A stretch of DNA of 64,000 nucleotides from Eutypa lata (GCA_022661535.1 JAKULF010000005.1:62001-126000), one strand, 5' to 3'. Shown: positions 36,994 to 49,254, numbered from the stretch's first letter. The notes: generated by a model from the letters alone, not told the origin. Translations and numbers: made by a program.

Positions 36994-38377
36994 CTCGCAT
37001 TTTGTAACATGTGGAGCAGACGACGTCATTCTTCGATCTCAACCATCAACCACCAACCACCAACCACCACTCTTCATTCACTTTGGCAACCCTGTAGTAT
37101 CTGTCCTACCTGCCGCCGGCCTGCATTAGCTTACTTGAGTCCTACGCCCTCATTATATATTCACCAAAACATGTCGACGCTACATGTGCTTGCATGCTAT
37201 ATTAATATGCACACATGCAGGGACTGTGTATAATAATTGAATTAGGATATGGACATTTCTTCCAACACATACACACACACACAATCACGTACAAGTCAAT
37301 AATAACCAGCTACCACACCAACTGACGGACTCCCAACTACACCAGATAAGACTCCGAAGTAGAAGATTTATAGACTTTTCATTCTCACTCCTAGTTAACT
37401 AACAGAATAAGTGTGTGTGTATTTACTTGCACAAAAGGAACATCATTGCCTTTCGGCTGTAATTAATACTTCCCATCTCGCCCTTCTCTCCCCTATCCCC
37501 TCTCCCCTCACCCATCTTCTCGTACCGTACTTGTACTTCTCCCACCCCTTTCTTCGCCCCTTTCATCGGGCGGTGACAAGCTCCCTTTGTGTCAGGGCGT
37601 GTAAGCTGCCTGCCTGCCTCCTCGAGAGTGTATGTACAAATGTCTCTCTACATGGTATGGTATAGCTCTCGAAGTAGTACAAAGTCTACTAGGCTACCAA
37701 CGGGGTAGAGAGATTCCATCCATCCGCCCATCTGTCCCCCTCCCTCCTGTTGTCTGTCTGTCTGTCTTATGCAATTTCGAAAAGTCACAACTCTTTGGAA
37801 ATCAGGCCGAGTCCTCACAAGACTCATGGTATAGTGAGTAGTGTAGTAGTGCAGTGGTAGTTGCAACCAAAAAAAAGTAGAGAAGACAACCAACCGAACA
37901 ATCCCATCCAAAAGATGTCGCAAAGGATATAAACAGCCAGCCAGCCAGTCCGTCCATCCGTCCATTCACCCAACACCGATCGACCGACCGACCGAACCAA
38001 AGTGGAACTAACTTGGCAAAACTAGCCCTTTGACTAGCCTTGCCTACCAGACCAGCCGTCCCCCCTTTATCCATAATCGCATCAAAAACAAGTAAAAAGA
38101 GAACAGGCAAGAAGCCATGCCGCAACTTGAACGTGCCAGCAAGAAGAGGTAAAAAGGGGTGTGTAAATATATGCAAGTGTCCGCTTTGTAGTAGAATATG
38201 CGGAAGAGGAAAATAAGAGTCGTGAACCTCGTAAAGCCTCAGGGAAATGTATGCTTAGTCAAGAGACGACGCCAGTAAGATGAAGGCGATGCCGACGCCA
38301 ATGCCATATGCACCAGAGCGCCGGACGCCAACCCAATATGATACAGCGACTAGGAAAATAAGACGACCTTGAATATC
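36566..38377. other. intergenic with microsatellites
   Basis: Contains the GAT repeat (36951-36993), a CACA run (37269-37284) and a GTCT run (37750-37767). The part close to 38377 is presumably the NUDE 3' UTR. Overlapping ORFs on both strands (37411-38176) are low-complexity and not called. Confidence 0.55.
36951..36993. repeat. (GAT)n microsatellite, about 14 units
   Basis: Perfect GAT repeat of 43 bases in intergenic DNA. On the plus strand it gives a meaningless run of Met codons. Confidence 0.95.
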
Positions 38378-40269
38378 CTAGTAAGTCTCTCCCAGATCAC
38401 TTAGTTTCCGGGACCTGCCAGCGCCATCTTTGGACAGACCACCACTAGTTCGCCTGACCGTGGAAGATGACGCCGTTCCTCCGCTCTGCCGTCTGGGCAT
38501 CGGGATACTACTAGGTCCCGCAATGCTGCTGATAGAGCTGTCGGGGTCGAATTTGCTATAGGTTCCCCTTCGGCTTGGTGTTCGATCGTCTGGTATGGAA
38601 TAGTCGTCGGTTGACTCGCTGATAGACTGAGAGTGGCTGTGTAGACTACCTCCGATAGAGCTTCTGGGGCGGATACCGATCGGCGTCCTCGTGCCCGAGA
38701 AACTAGTTCGGGACATAGGACGGGCGATCTCCGTACGGCTGGCTGGCCGCTCCGGTCTCGCGAATCCAGCCGAGACGCTAGCTCGACTGCTGGGTCGTGA
38801 AATGGACATGCCTGACGTATCGGGGTCGTAATGACTGGTCCGGTTAGGTTGGGGACCGAAAGATAGCCGTGACACTCCGGACACGCTAGGTCGGGATTGG
38901 TGTCTATGGTGATAGCCGGTTCCGTCGTTGGTAGATTGTGTTGGCGTGTCGTCGGCCATTACCGAAGACGCCGTCGAACCAATGGTGCGTTTCCTAGAGC
39001 GCATCGTAACTGTCGATGGGACTTGAGCTCCTCCAACGAGTGACGACCTAGGCGATGCGCGCGGTGGTGTGTAGGTTGGCGCTGGTAGCTTAGACCGCGC
39101 ATTCTGAACGCGAGCCTCGAGACGCTGCATCTGAGCAGTAAGGGTACGGATATGAGTAAGGGACGCCGAAGGAGCGCCTTTATGCGAAGCAGCACGGTTG
39201 GTGGTGGTGGTAGTAGTCGTGCGCTTTGGTGCAGGTGTACGCGCCGTGATAGTAGCAGAGCGCGTGCCGGGTGGTCGCATGTTCGAAAGAGAAGTCTTAG
39301 GTCTAGGTGTGATGGTTTGTTCGCCAGAAGACGAAGGAAGTCTCGATTTCTTCCTGAGCGTTGGTACTGGGGTCCTAAGTTTAGTGCTAGAAGCCGGTCT
39401 AGGGAGAGTGGACGAGGCATCGGACATGGGCGGCGATGGTGGCTCGTTAGGAATGGTGTCCTTGCTAACCGGCGGCAAGGAGACCTCGGAGGGAGGTGTA
39501 GAGATGAGCGGCGAGCTCGCTGTGGACCTCGGCGAGTTCTCGAACGTAGGGGATTCGGGAATAGAAATGTCGGTAGATATGGCAGAAAGATGGCGGTTCT
39601 CCGACTTCTTGATCTTGTCTTGCATAATTTCGGCTTCAACCTTAAGATCCGACAGTTCTTCTCGTAATCTCTGTGCTTCTATCCGTATCCTTTCTCTCTC
39701 CTGCTCTCCTATCTTGATCTCCTCCTCCATCATAACTGATCTCTCGATGGCGACGTTATATTTGGACTCCAGGTCCTCGAGTGATGAAGTGGTGTTGCGG
39801 GCTTGTCTTTCGAAGTCATCGTTGGCGACTTCGATATCACGCAATTTCAGCTGCATTGTTCGGTTCGTGTCCCGTAGAGTGGTGATCTCCTTCTCTAGCG
39901 CATTCTGTGCTGAGTTGGACTCTGCCTTTGCCTTTTTGCATTTTTCCTAGAGGTGCGCGCGCAGTCAGCATTTATTTACTTACTCCTTCATCCCAACACC
40001 CGTCCCCATCCATCCATGGACATGGATCATCCATTCCTTACCTTCCACTCGTCTACCTCGAACTGCAACGTCTCTGCCTTCTGTTCCAACTCGCGCTGTC
40101 GCTTGTCTGAAGCGTCTAGATCCTTCTCAAGTTCAGCTTCTAGTTCGTGACTCGATTCGCGAAATTCGGCAAGCTCGTCGGCCAGCTGCTCGTATTGCCT
40201 CTTGTACCAGGCAATGGACTCCTCGACGGTGGCCTGTTCGCCGGGTGGCGATGAGGGTGGTTCGGTCAT
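38378..40269 (-). CDS. nudE: NUDE-family nuclear distribution protein (NudE/RO-11 homologue)
   Basis: Two exons on the minus strand, 40269-40042 and 39946-38378, 598 residues, joined in phase 0 with a GTAAGG donor and CTCTAG acceptor. The N-terminal 190 or so residues are one long coiled coil: [40 protein letters not shown], then LQFEVDEWK joined to [20 protein letters not shown], and [20 protein letters not shown]. The W-Y-K-x-x-Y-E-x-L start and the E-V-D-E-W-K-x-K-C segment are typical of NUDE/NDEL1. The rest is long, disordered, Ser/Thr/Pro/Arg-rich with [19 protein letters not shown] phosphosite stretches, as in fungal NudE and Neurospora RO-11. Family role: binds LIS1/NudF and dynein to control nuclear migration and microtubule-based transport, acting in the cytoplasm and at microtubule plus ends. 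Large antisense ORFs (39198-39950) are shadows. Confidence 0.9.
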
Positions 40270-41692
40270 GATTTCTAGTGCCTGTCCAGTGTTCCTATTC
40301 TTGATATTCGCAACGCCGATGTACCTATCAAAATACCGCGACAGGTAAAAGGTAGATAGGTAGGTAATAGGTGGATACCACTAGCAGGAGAGCTAGTAAT
40401 AGTGAGGTCGTAGGAAGGCGAAGAGTGTCATTGAGCGGTGAGGATCAAGTGATGGAAGAAATGTAGGAAGAAAGGAAGAAAGAGACTCTTGAATTTGGTA
40501 ATGGTATTCGTTGGCCAATCGTCGCAAAGGTGAGAAACAAAGGTATTATATTAAATAGAGAGAGGCCGAGAAAGAAGCAGAGGTAGAAAGAAGGATAATC
40601 GAGGCCGTAATGGTGAGAATGTACGTATAGAGAGAACGAAGAGTATAGGCTGTCATGTTGAAGAATATTAGCATTTTTATCCCTTCTTGTCTTTTGTTGT
40701 TCACCGCAATAAACCACCCATCATCATGCCATTTCTGTATTTGTTGGCATTTTATTTCCCTTTGCTGTCTTTCCCATAGTTCCCGTTGTCTCTTGCAAAT
40801 CCATGTCCATTTGGAGAATTGCGCGCGCAAGAACTAGTAGAATGGAAGGCTGTGGATAGACTTACCGTGGAAGAATATGAGTGAATGAATGCGAAAGTGA
40901 AGAATGCGATACAAATGAAATGTTTTGGTGGGAATCCCGTCGCAAGGTGGTAACTAAACTAAATTGAATTCGTATCTTTTGGCTTGTCGTTTGTTCGTAA
41001 TCGTCGTTCTAATTATTCGAGTTGGTCGAATCCGGTATAAGTTACTTGACTTACCTTGACCCTTACCGTTTGGTCGCCGTCGTCGTCGTGGATTCGAAGG
41101 GCCCCGACGTTGGTGATGTCGTGGTGGTAGTTGGTGGTTGTTAAGAGTTGTCGGGGGGTTGTTGATGTTGATATTATCGGGTCGGGGAATGAATAGAGGT
41201 GAACCGTGTACATACCTACATACACCCATACATACACATGCCTACTAGGTATGTACCTAGCCTCTAACGTATCTGCCCAGCCAGTGGATGCACCCACTAC
41301 AGCCACTATAAAATCTACTAGAGGTACATACATACCCGACCTACCTTTGCACCAGACTATTCTGCCATTTTCTCGTGCTCCTCTACGTTTTTTTTGTCTT
41401 GTTGTCCAATCCATTTTAGGACTCTTGGCTTTCATTTGTGTGTTGTCCTCCAATAATAAATCCCCTCTCCTTGAGTTGGCATACACCGCTATTCCCAGAT
41501 AAGTCAAGCTCGCTACCATGCTACCATGGGCAACATCCACTACCTATCGATGACAACCCCGCAGCCATGCAGTTGTTCACGGCCATCTGCAGCAGTTCAA
41601 TGCACCTGAATTGTCCATCCATGTGCCATGACTGTTTATCGATGTAAACAAACTTCCATTCGAAGTTCCTATCGTCAGCCTGCATACGAGGA

Positions 41693-41714
41693 TCCTATCC
41701 TATCCTATCCTATC
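41693..41714. repeat. (TCCTA)n short tandem repeat
   Basis: About 4.4 copies of TCCTA in intergenic DNA. Confidence 0.85.
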
Positions 41715-42084
41715 ATGCTTGTGTCTATCTGTATGTATTGTACAAGTTGAATTATGTAGAGGTATTTGGCTATTTTTGCATAGAGAAGGATACCATTTTG
41801 AATCAAACTGATCATTATGAAACTCAATGCAGAATGCCACGTCTTCTCTTTCCATGACCGTTTTCGCTTTGCGACACAGTCATCAGGCATTAATGATAGA
41901 CAGAACATGAGACGAATCTTTATTAGCCGCCATTGTGGACCATCATGGATAGTTAACACTTCCCAAATATCACATGTTTCAGGTCTAACTATAAGTAGAA
42001 GTAAAAGTCTAAGAGCATCTTCTCCTGCAGCTGTCAGAGATTTGAATGTCAGGATTAGCTATATCTTTGGTTACAAATATACTG

Positions 42085-42111
42085 TATATATATATATATA
42101 TATATATATAA
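42085..42111. repeat. (TA)n microsatellite
   Basis: 27-base uninterrupted alternating TA, followed by a second short TA stretch. Confidence 0.9.
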
Positions 42112-43262
42112 TGATATATATAATGGTATCTTGTATATCGTCTCGGAAAATGGATGATTACAAGTAGTATAAGTAAATTCTATAGCACTGGAACGTGACT
42201 GTAATGCAGAGCATTCAGCTGACATTCCACCCTAACCACGCACGTCAAAGAGCCCCGTTCACCACTAACGTTAATTCTCTCACGATCCCAAGTGGGGATG
42301 AACAAGCGCACAGAAGAAAATACCCCAACAAGCAGACAAGATGACTAACTGCATATAATCCTCAATAGATTAGGTACTTCAGGTATTGAATATATTTCTT
42401 AATTGCTAGCTTCGCTCTTCAGATGCTAAGCAAGTCCTGAAGAAGTGCTTTCAACTTAGTACCTACATGGGTAGTTCCTTAAGTTAGGAGACATCCATAC
42501 GTAGTTACATACAAGTATGGCTTCAACTATTACAGCATGCTACAATTGCTTATAAAACACAGGTACACCAATCAGTTGGAAACTTGTCATGTAAAGCAGA
42601 CCCTAGCTAAGTGTAGTTTGGATTGAGGGGAAAGTCGGGGGGGGGGGCCTCCTCCCATTTGCTATGTATGCTCTCTTGTCTCAGTGTCCATGTAACTTAT
42701 TTAGGAGCCCAACGAATTCCGGGGGGAAGCCTTTTCTCTCTCTTCCTTTTCACGGGGCCTAATCGCTCAGAGATGAGCATCTTAGAGCCAAGCCGAGTTG
42801 ACGAGCCCCCCCTCACCAGGAGGACTGGCGTTTGATGTATGTAACATCAAAGAATTCTACCCGTCGTGCAGAGCAGCGAGAGAGCTCGCTTTTCGAGATG
42901 TGCTGTAAATAGCTCCATAGGCAGCACTACCGCAGCAGTACCTTCCATAATAATATTAAAACATAGCATGAGGCGCTGAAAGGATTACATGGCAAACGCT
43001 CTGAGACATAGTTACGCCCTTAACCGACCCAACCCATAATTCAGTACATATGACCATGCCGTCTACCTTTTTTCTCCTTCATCTCAGCCTAGATCCATGC
43101 TAATAAAGTCAAGTATGGCTACAACTAACTATACTATATTAGAACCAAGCAAGCCCATCAGCTCTACACGGTCATGATTACACGCAAACATCCTACCTCC
43201 CAACGTGTATAGCCTTGCGACTCCGGCTAGCTGGCCGCTAGACACGACCACAGCTGACAACA

Positions 43263-44396
43263 TCAGCCTCCAAAATACCAAGCCGGGTTGAGTATACCTT
43301 GGTTGAAATGGTTGAGTACCGCTACTCTCCTAAACGAAGGAATTGGATCCTGTCCCCTCCGAGACTTCCACATCTCGGCGAGCTTTTTAAGAAATCCAGG
43401 CCACTTCACAATAGGATCTCCAGCCTCGTCGAACCAACCGTCGTCGTTGTTGTTTTCGAGCGTCCAGGTTTCTTCGTCGTAATCTCCCTTGGTGTTCGGC
43501 CAATTCATGGCGACGACCCCCTCGAGATGCTCAATATCGACCTCATAGTACGGAGCATCAGGTAGCCTCCGTTGAGCCGAAGTAGGAGAAGGGGCCGGGA
43601 TATCTACTGAGTAGTCCAGCTTCTCCTGATACACCACGAACGATAGCGAGCGCAGGTTGGGGTAGACTTGCGAATCAAAGAGCGCGTCGAGCGCAGTTCC
43701 CAAACAAGCATCGAGGTCTTCGAGGAAGACATGTTGCACGACCTGGCACAGATCCATATCATCATAGTTCTCGGACCCTGCTATCCAGGTGGGCAACATA
43801 AACGTGTCGCGCGTCCAGTCAAACCACGTCCATTCCCTTTCGTTAGGCCTTGAATAGGGGAACCCTCTCGGGCCCATGATGTATTCACGACCATATTGAA
43901 CAGCCTCAAATCCGGCAGTGCGCAAGGCAATGGCCCGTGCTTCATGGCAGACCTGCGAGATAGCCGGGGGGGAATGTTTCGACTGTTTGTCTAGCCCATC
44001 TTCGCCTCCGGTAATGTCCCCGCGACGTGCCACCCGCACGAACCTACAGGGGAGAGAGAAATCCCAGATCCTGAACCTGATCTCCGGAGGAAGTCTCGTG
44101 AAGCACGTGAAGCGTGGTACGGTCTCGCCAATCCGGCGGATCGTGCCCATCTGCCGCCGCAAGGCAGCGTTCTCCTCCTGCAGGCGCTGCTGCTGGGTCG
44201 AGAGCTCGGCATTCTGTTCGACAAGGTCGTCTACGGCGATTTGGAGATGTCTCTGGTCGAGAGACAGGCGTTCAACCACATCCAAGATCTTGTTCTCCCG
44301 GCGCAGAATCAAGCGCAGGAGTTCTCGATCATCTAGGCGTTCCATCTCCTCCTCATCTCTCAGATCGCGATTCCTGCTACGCGCCGTGTCCTCCAT
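43263..44396 (-). CDS. 2EXR-domain protein with N-terminal coiled coil
   Basis: Intronless frame of 377 residues, ATG at 44396-44394, TGA at 43265-43263. Residues 15-90 form a charged coiled coil (RENKILDVVERLSLDQRHLQ, QQQRLQEENAALRRQM). The 2EXR signature follows at about 99-116, FTRLPPEIRFRIWDFSLP, with the usual later landmarks AISQVCHEARAIALRTAGFE and a WFDWTRDTFMLP strand-like segment. 2EXR proteins (Pfam PF20150) are an F-box-like group greatly expanded in filamentous ascomycetes. Function is mostly unknown, and an adaptor role in protein-protein contact is assumed by analogy with F-box proteins. Ordinary family length. Its neighbours give no functional hint. Confidence 0.88.
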   Translation of the reverse strand: MEDTARSRNRDLRDEEEMERLDDRELLRLILRRENKILDVVERLSLDQRHLQIAVDDLVEQNAELSTQQQRLQEENAALRRQMGTIRRIGETVPRFTCFTRLPPEIRFRIWDFSLPCRFVRVARRGDITGGEDGLDKQSKHSPPAISQVCHEARAIALRTAGFEAVQYGREYIMGPRGFPYSRPNEREWTWFDWTRDTFMLPTWIAGSENYDDMDLCQVVQHVFLEDLDACLGTALDALFDSQVYPNLRSLSFVVYQEKLDYSVDIPAPSPTSAQRRLPDAPYYEVDIEHLEGVVAMNWPNTKGDYDEETWTLENNNDDGWFDEAGDPIVKWPGFLKKLAEMWKSRRGQDPIPSFRRVAVLNHFNQGILNPAWYFGG

Positions 44397-45616
44397 TTTC
44401 GACCAATAATCAATTTATGGTTATTAATTGGCGGAAAGATGTTCACGCCACGCGAAACATGTTGTTTGTATATCGTTACGCGCTCAGATCCCGTGCTTAG
44501 GTATCAGATTAGATCCGCCTAATGTAGATTGTGCACGAGCCAAGTTGAAGCCTTGTAGGTAAGTATACGCTTATGTAAGCAGCAATCTACCAATGACATC
44601 ACCCCTTCCTAGCAGGAAGGCCTCACGAACTACAAGTACAACAATAATTAACTAAGGCGCGGGGTGTAATAAAATAGATGTGTTAGGTGGTTTTAAGGTT
44701 TTAAGGATGATGGTATTTTCTAACTTATAGGGTTTTCGTGGTCGTGCTAAAAAGCATGATGCTTCATAGCACCTCCCATCCTTCCACTACCCCTTTAATT
44801 AATAGCTGCGGTGATATGCCCATTGGCCCATAACTACTTAAGTAGTTATAAGCCTGACTAAGAGATGTCCGCCATAGGATAAGGAAAGGGTTGAATCATA
44901 AGACGAAATTTATTGGAAGTCTCTGTTATGAAACTTCCTGTTAATTGAAGCTTACCAATTTCTATTATTATTTTTGCCTTAGATGCTCTCTACATTACCT
45001 ATCTCCATGTCTGAATAATGATTGCGCCTATACGCAAAGCATTCCATTGGCAATATGCGACTAATTACGTATATCTCGTATTCTTCAGGAAAACTCATCG
45101 CAAGTAGGATATATTATAAAGTGGGTGGTTATCAACATATGGGTAGTGTGGTTGTTAAGGTGGATTTTTAGATAGCTTCTTTGCCCTGGAGTTATAGTGT
45201 TGTCATTGAGTACTTTAGCCAGTACCTGGAAGTTTACGGCCTTTCTCCTAAATGATTTCTAGCAATATATGCATAGAGAAAAATGGCTGTGGCTATGGAT
45301 TAAGAGTGCACGATGATCCCTACACTGGCTAGCCATATGATTACTGAATAAACCAAGGATGCTCTATATAATGTATTGGAACGCAGTGGTTAAATACGAG
45401 ACAGGTTAGAGTAAACCGGCAGGCTTTACATTCGCAAGAAATAGGCGGAAACATTGATGGTCCTGTAAAACAAAACAAATATATCATTATGTATAACCGA
45501 TATACTTCAAGCATGGTTACAGTTGAACTGACACTTACACCTAGACGCCATATCAAATCACTACATACCAACAATATTTGTAAGCATTGTTACTTGGGAG
45601 ATTTGGACTTTATAGC

Positions 45617-45729
45617 TGTGGGGGTACAGAATGCAAGGACTATACCACTACACCACCAAACTTGGAATGCTGTTAGCTGAGGAGCTAACCATCTTGCATT
45701 GCCTTATATAGTCACTTGGTGCCGTAACA
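45617..45729 (-). mobile_element. LTR-like mini-repeat, copy 2, with 5-base duplication
   Basis: On the plus strand the element starts TGTGGGGGTACAG and ends CCGTAACA. It is flanked by ATAGC on both sides (45612-45616 and 45730-45734), which fits a 5-base target-site duplication. TGT...ACA ends plus 5-base duplication are the hallmarks of an LTR. Internally, on the minus strand, it has the GTTAGCT-CCTC-AGCTAAC hairpin and GGTGGTGTAGTGGT. At 113 bases it is too short for an autonomous LTR element, more like a solo LTR of a TRIM/SMART-type element. Confidence 0.65.
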
Positions 45730-45835
45730 ATAGCTATGGACTCTTTGTGGTTTCCACTATACCCAGCCCAGGTGGGAAGAAAAATGGATGATGTAAAGAT
45801 ACTAGTCTAGGGTAATGGTTACAGTTATACATCTA

Positions 45836-45950
45836 TGTCACGGCCCTAAGTGGCAGTCTACAATCTAAGGCTATGTAAGATGGTTAGCCCCAGAGCCAAC
45901 AGCATCCCAGTGGTGTAGTGGTATTGTTCTTGCATTCAGTTCCGTCACAA
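45836..45950 (+). mobile_element. LTR-like mini-repeat, copy 3, inverted relative to copy 2
   Basis: Begins TGTCACGGCCCTAAGTGGC and ends CCGTCACA, with near-identical flanks ATCTA (left) and ATCAA (right). The body aligns by eye with copies 1 and 2 (ATGTAAGATGGTTAGC, AGTGGTGTAGTGGTATTGTT, TTGCATTC). It lies about 106 bases from copy 2 in the opposite orientation, so the pair forms a large inverted repeat (45617-45950). Confidence 0.65.
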
Positions 45951-47717
45951 TCAACAACTTTCTAGAAAGTCGAAACTGTAAATCTATCTCTAGATTATAC
46001 TAGGCTTTGCGAGAGCACAGTCTAGCATGGCTGTAAGAATAATGAGCGTGGACAGTGTTCAATAATCAATATCATGACTCTCCGGATGCAATATAGTCAT
46101 AAGAGGAAGGGAGGGATAAAACTCAAAAATTAAGAGATCTACAAAGACGTGGAAACTCCCGCCTGTTCTAGTCCTCAGACTTTTGGGTATATTCTACTTG
46201 TCTTTCCTGCTTGGCTACTCGAATGGGATAAATATGATATAAGCCCAAGTAATCTTCATCACATATGTCATTACTAACCTAAGCTTCCTGAAAACCAATC
46301 AAAGACTTCTAGGAGAGACGTGATATGCGTCAACCCAATCTATAATGATCTCTGCGGACCTCCCATCACATCCAAAATATAATTTTAGCCCCTGTTAAAA
46401 AGATAAGGTCATCAATCTGCACGAAGCAGGTTTTGCATAGGATGATCTATGCGGTTATTCTGATGGTACCTACCCTTTTCTAGGCATGCTTTGTTTCATG
46501 TTTAGAATCCGTCCTGAGACCGGCCAGGAGTTGACACGATAGCTTCTAGCAAGCAACACATACTACAAGCACTATTGACAGGACTTCTTCTGTAACCGGG
46601 GAAGACAGACTCGAGTTCATGGCCATGCGAGGACCATTTGGAGCAATCTCTACCTACATACGAATAGCCCCTGAGTCTATACTCAATGAACGACAAATAA
46701 CCCCCTGACTGAACCAGGGCCCCGAATCCCACACCCCCCCTTATATACTCCTATTCGTCACTTACCTCTGAGGATCAGACGACCAGGCAATCACGAACAT
46801 CCTCCCGCAGGTTAAATCGGAAGGTCTTATCAGCGGCGAGGCTGGAAGAGAGTCATGATTTTCCTTTCTTTTTCTTCTTCTTGATTACAGGATAATGCGA
46901 ACTGGTAACCCGAATGAGAAAACGCTTGACTCAAACTACCACTCCTTGCACGCCAAATTCTGTTGTAGTTGGGGGGGAAATCAGACCACCGTTCGGGAGC
47001 TTTTGCCCTTTTGGCTTTCCACTGCAGCTGACATATGCCCGTTGGAGAAAAGAAAACAAACGCGTTCAAGGATCGCGGCATGCGCGGTTCGTCTCATGTG
47101 CTTATAGATTGATAAGGATCGATTCCCGCCCCTGGCAGGCCATGTACATAGGCGAGCGGGCACCGTTAGTTAACTATCACGAACCACTTTCGACATTGCG
47201 TCATATGCGAGCAGCCCTGTCATTTCCTACCAGGGGACTCGGGCCCCACTCGTCTGATTGGTTGGCTATTGAATCCCTGCCCTCAAGCCTCAGTGATCGG
47301 CCTTGCAGGAACCTTGGCCACCTCAGCCCTGCTGCCCCTGCTGCTCTATATGGATTTTCAAGCCACAATTTCCCAGTGCGCCAGCCTGCGCGATCTCGAA
47401 GACCCTGCAGCGCCATGCGGATCGGCAAGCGGAACCCCCTACCGGGGCCCGCAGGTGCGCAAGGCCCCCTGCGCTGCGGTCCGGGTGCGATGCAACGCGA
47501 CAACCACAACCACCTTGCCTTTGCATGCATGTTCGGCCACAACCCCCTAGTATACCCGTCCGAACTTATGTATGTAGGTAGGGCTTGGTATGTAGGTAGG
47601 TATGTAACTATGTATGTATGCATGCTGGCATGTAGGGCGAGCGGGCGGAATGGCGTTTGCGCGGGAGCGATCGATACCAAGCAAATCGGGAAGCCAGGGC
47701 CGGGCTTTGAGAAAACA

Positions 47718-47751
47718 TCACCTCACCTCACCTCACCTCACCTCACCTCAC
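47718..47751. repeat. (TCACC)n tandem repeat
   Basis: About seven copies of TCACC in intergenic DNA. Confidence 0.9.
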
Positions 47752-48730
47752 GTCAACGTCCAATGCGTCTGTCTGCGCATGTAGGTAGGTAGGACTCTAC
47801 ACACACGGGAAGCATCGCTTGGAGTTCCCGGAGAAATCGCTTTCGGGACCCTGCAGAGGTGTCAGCCACCTGCCTGAGATGCACCTTTTCTTTCTTCCTT
47901 TCTCGCAGTGTTTCAAAGCTGAGGTCTCGCCAAGTCAAAATGTCCGATGTCTAAAAGTACGTTAGACAGGGAATTTCGACGATGCAAATGATTAGTTATT
48001 GACATCCGGGGTCGGATCATATCAACTACATACCAAAGACAGAGAAAATCTCGCCTAGTGTAATTATATTAGTTTTCTGTGTTGTGTTAGGTAGGTATTG
48101 GAAAGAAGTCTGAGGCTTTTCTGTCTATAGCGATTATCAACGAAACACAATTTAACGTGCAGAGTTTCGAAACTAAGTTGAATATCGACTATGTATACAT
48201 TGGTGATATCTCGAAAGATGTGTGATCACTCCCGAGTCAAGTTCAAAGTGCCTCTTATTCTAGTCGAGGCAGTGTCTTCGCCTTCTTTGCACCATGCTTT
48301 ATAGAAGCAAGCGGCCGAGCCGATCTTCTTAAAAAGGAGATTGTTTCTGATGTGGTCAATGGTGGTGACACGGGATGATCTGCATTGTTGCATAGAGATA
48401 GTAGTGTAAAATTGCCGAGGGTGCCAACTTCTTGTAGAAGATCATCAAAACTCTAAATAACATCCGAATAACTGAAATGCAATGATCCGCGTAGTACGAA
48501 TAATAATTACTGCATGGGCCCTGCCCAGCTCGCGTTGCACAATAACGCAAGCAAATACAATCTCTTTTTTTTTCTATCCCCGGAACCATAAACCAGATAA
48601 TATTTTCTTCTATTTCGGTACTCCTTCATCCCATTTTAACACCTTAATAGACCCAAAAACATGTAACCATAAGCAGGTTTATCCTTCCAACATTTGAAGA
48701 ACTCCGAGGAACAAGCTGGAATATTACCAC

Positions 48731-49254
48731 TTATCGTGGAGAGCGAGGGATACCGAATCCACCATGGCGGCGGAGTCTCCTCAGAAGAGATCTTTCCTCG
48801 GAAGCTATATCAAACGTCAGTCGTCTTGTAACCCGTCGTCTAACCTAGCAGATTGCTTACATGGAGTCTCCGACGCAACAGGCTGTTCATAGGAGTTGAT
48901 CTCTCGAGTCGTCTCGGAGGTCACAACGATGGCCATCGCTCCGTCGGGAGAGCTGTAGTCCATACGAATCGCGGTCACTCGAAGGGTATAGGTGCCGGGA
49001 TAGGTCAAGGCGAGATCCGGAAATGCAGCATACTCTAGGGGCGTGCTGCTAGCAGCTTGGCTATCGCCTATGCTCTGCTTCGATGTCGACAATGTCCCCC
49101 AGAGCTGATCCTCGATGACTCGGCCGTACGGATCGAGGAGCGCAACTTGAACGAAGTCATAGTCAGCATCATTCTCCGAGCTGATCACGAGAGGCGGATA
49201 GATAACCGTCCCTGCCTGGACTTGACTTGGGGGCTGGACTGCAATGGTAATCAT
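48731..49254 (-). CDS. very small velvet-domain protein
   Basis: Two exons on the minus strand, 49254-48861 and 48804-48731, 155 residues with the first in-frame ATG. The intron has a GTAAGC donor and ATATAG acceptor; the joined end reads SETPSSEERSLLRRLRRHGG then FGIPRSPR. The body matches the velvet fold pattern: ITIAVQPPSQVQAGTVIYPP at the start (cf. V-x-Q-x-P...PP in VelB/VosA), then DYDFVQVALLDPYGRVIEDQ, LWGTLSTSKQ, FPDLALTYPGTYTLRVTAIR and a final strand before the basic end. Velvet proteins are NF-kB-like regulators that pair with each other (VeA, VelB, VosA, VelC) to control development and secondary metabolism. This copy is little more than the core domain. The frame stays open upstream to 49323 (a further 23 plausible residues with no ATG), so an upstream exon is possible. 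Confidence 0.72.

Larger units (their letters stand above)
40270..43262. other. intergenic (NUDE 5' side)
   Basis: Upstream of NUDE on the minus strand, with its promoter and 5' UTR. It contains a TCCTA pentanucleotide run (41693-41714), a TA microsatellite (42085-42111) and a G9 run near 42639. The 41013-41540 ORF is low-quality and not called. Nothing else supported. Confidence 0.55.
44397..48730. other. 4.3 kb gene-poor region with inverted LTR-like repeats
   Basis: Holds two mini-repeat copies facing each other (45617-45950) and a TCACC repeat (47718-47751). A GC-richer stretch at about 47200-47520 has overlapping ORFs on both strands (for example 46914-47792 plus, 47201-47680 minus) with biased composition and no domain; I do not call them. 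Confidence 0.55.

Noticed and set aside
39198..39950. Long plus-strand ORFs opposite NUDE
   Set aside because: Antisense shadow of a Ser/Thr-rich coiled-coil coding exon. The minus-strand frame is the recognisable protein.
41013..41540. 175-codon minus-strand ORF upstream of NUDE
   Set aside because: Tyr/Val repeats come from TACATA runs; no family resemblance, no conserved motif.
45907..45925. CAGTGGTGTAGTGGTATTG as a tRNA gene 5' half
   Set aside because: Similar to a tRNA A box, but no acceptor stem or B box follows, and the same sequence is part of the mini-repeat present in three copies.
46914..47792. 292-codon plus-strand ORF in a GC-richer stretch, with other ORFs on both strands
   Set aside because: Composition is irregular, it runs through a TCACC repeat and TAGGTA runs, and no domain or splice pattern is visible. 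The stop-poor stretch follows from local base composition.
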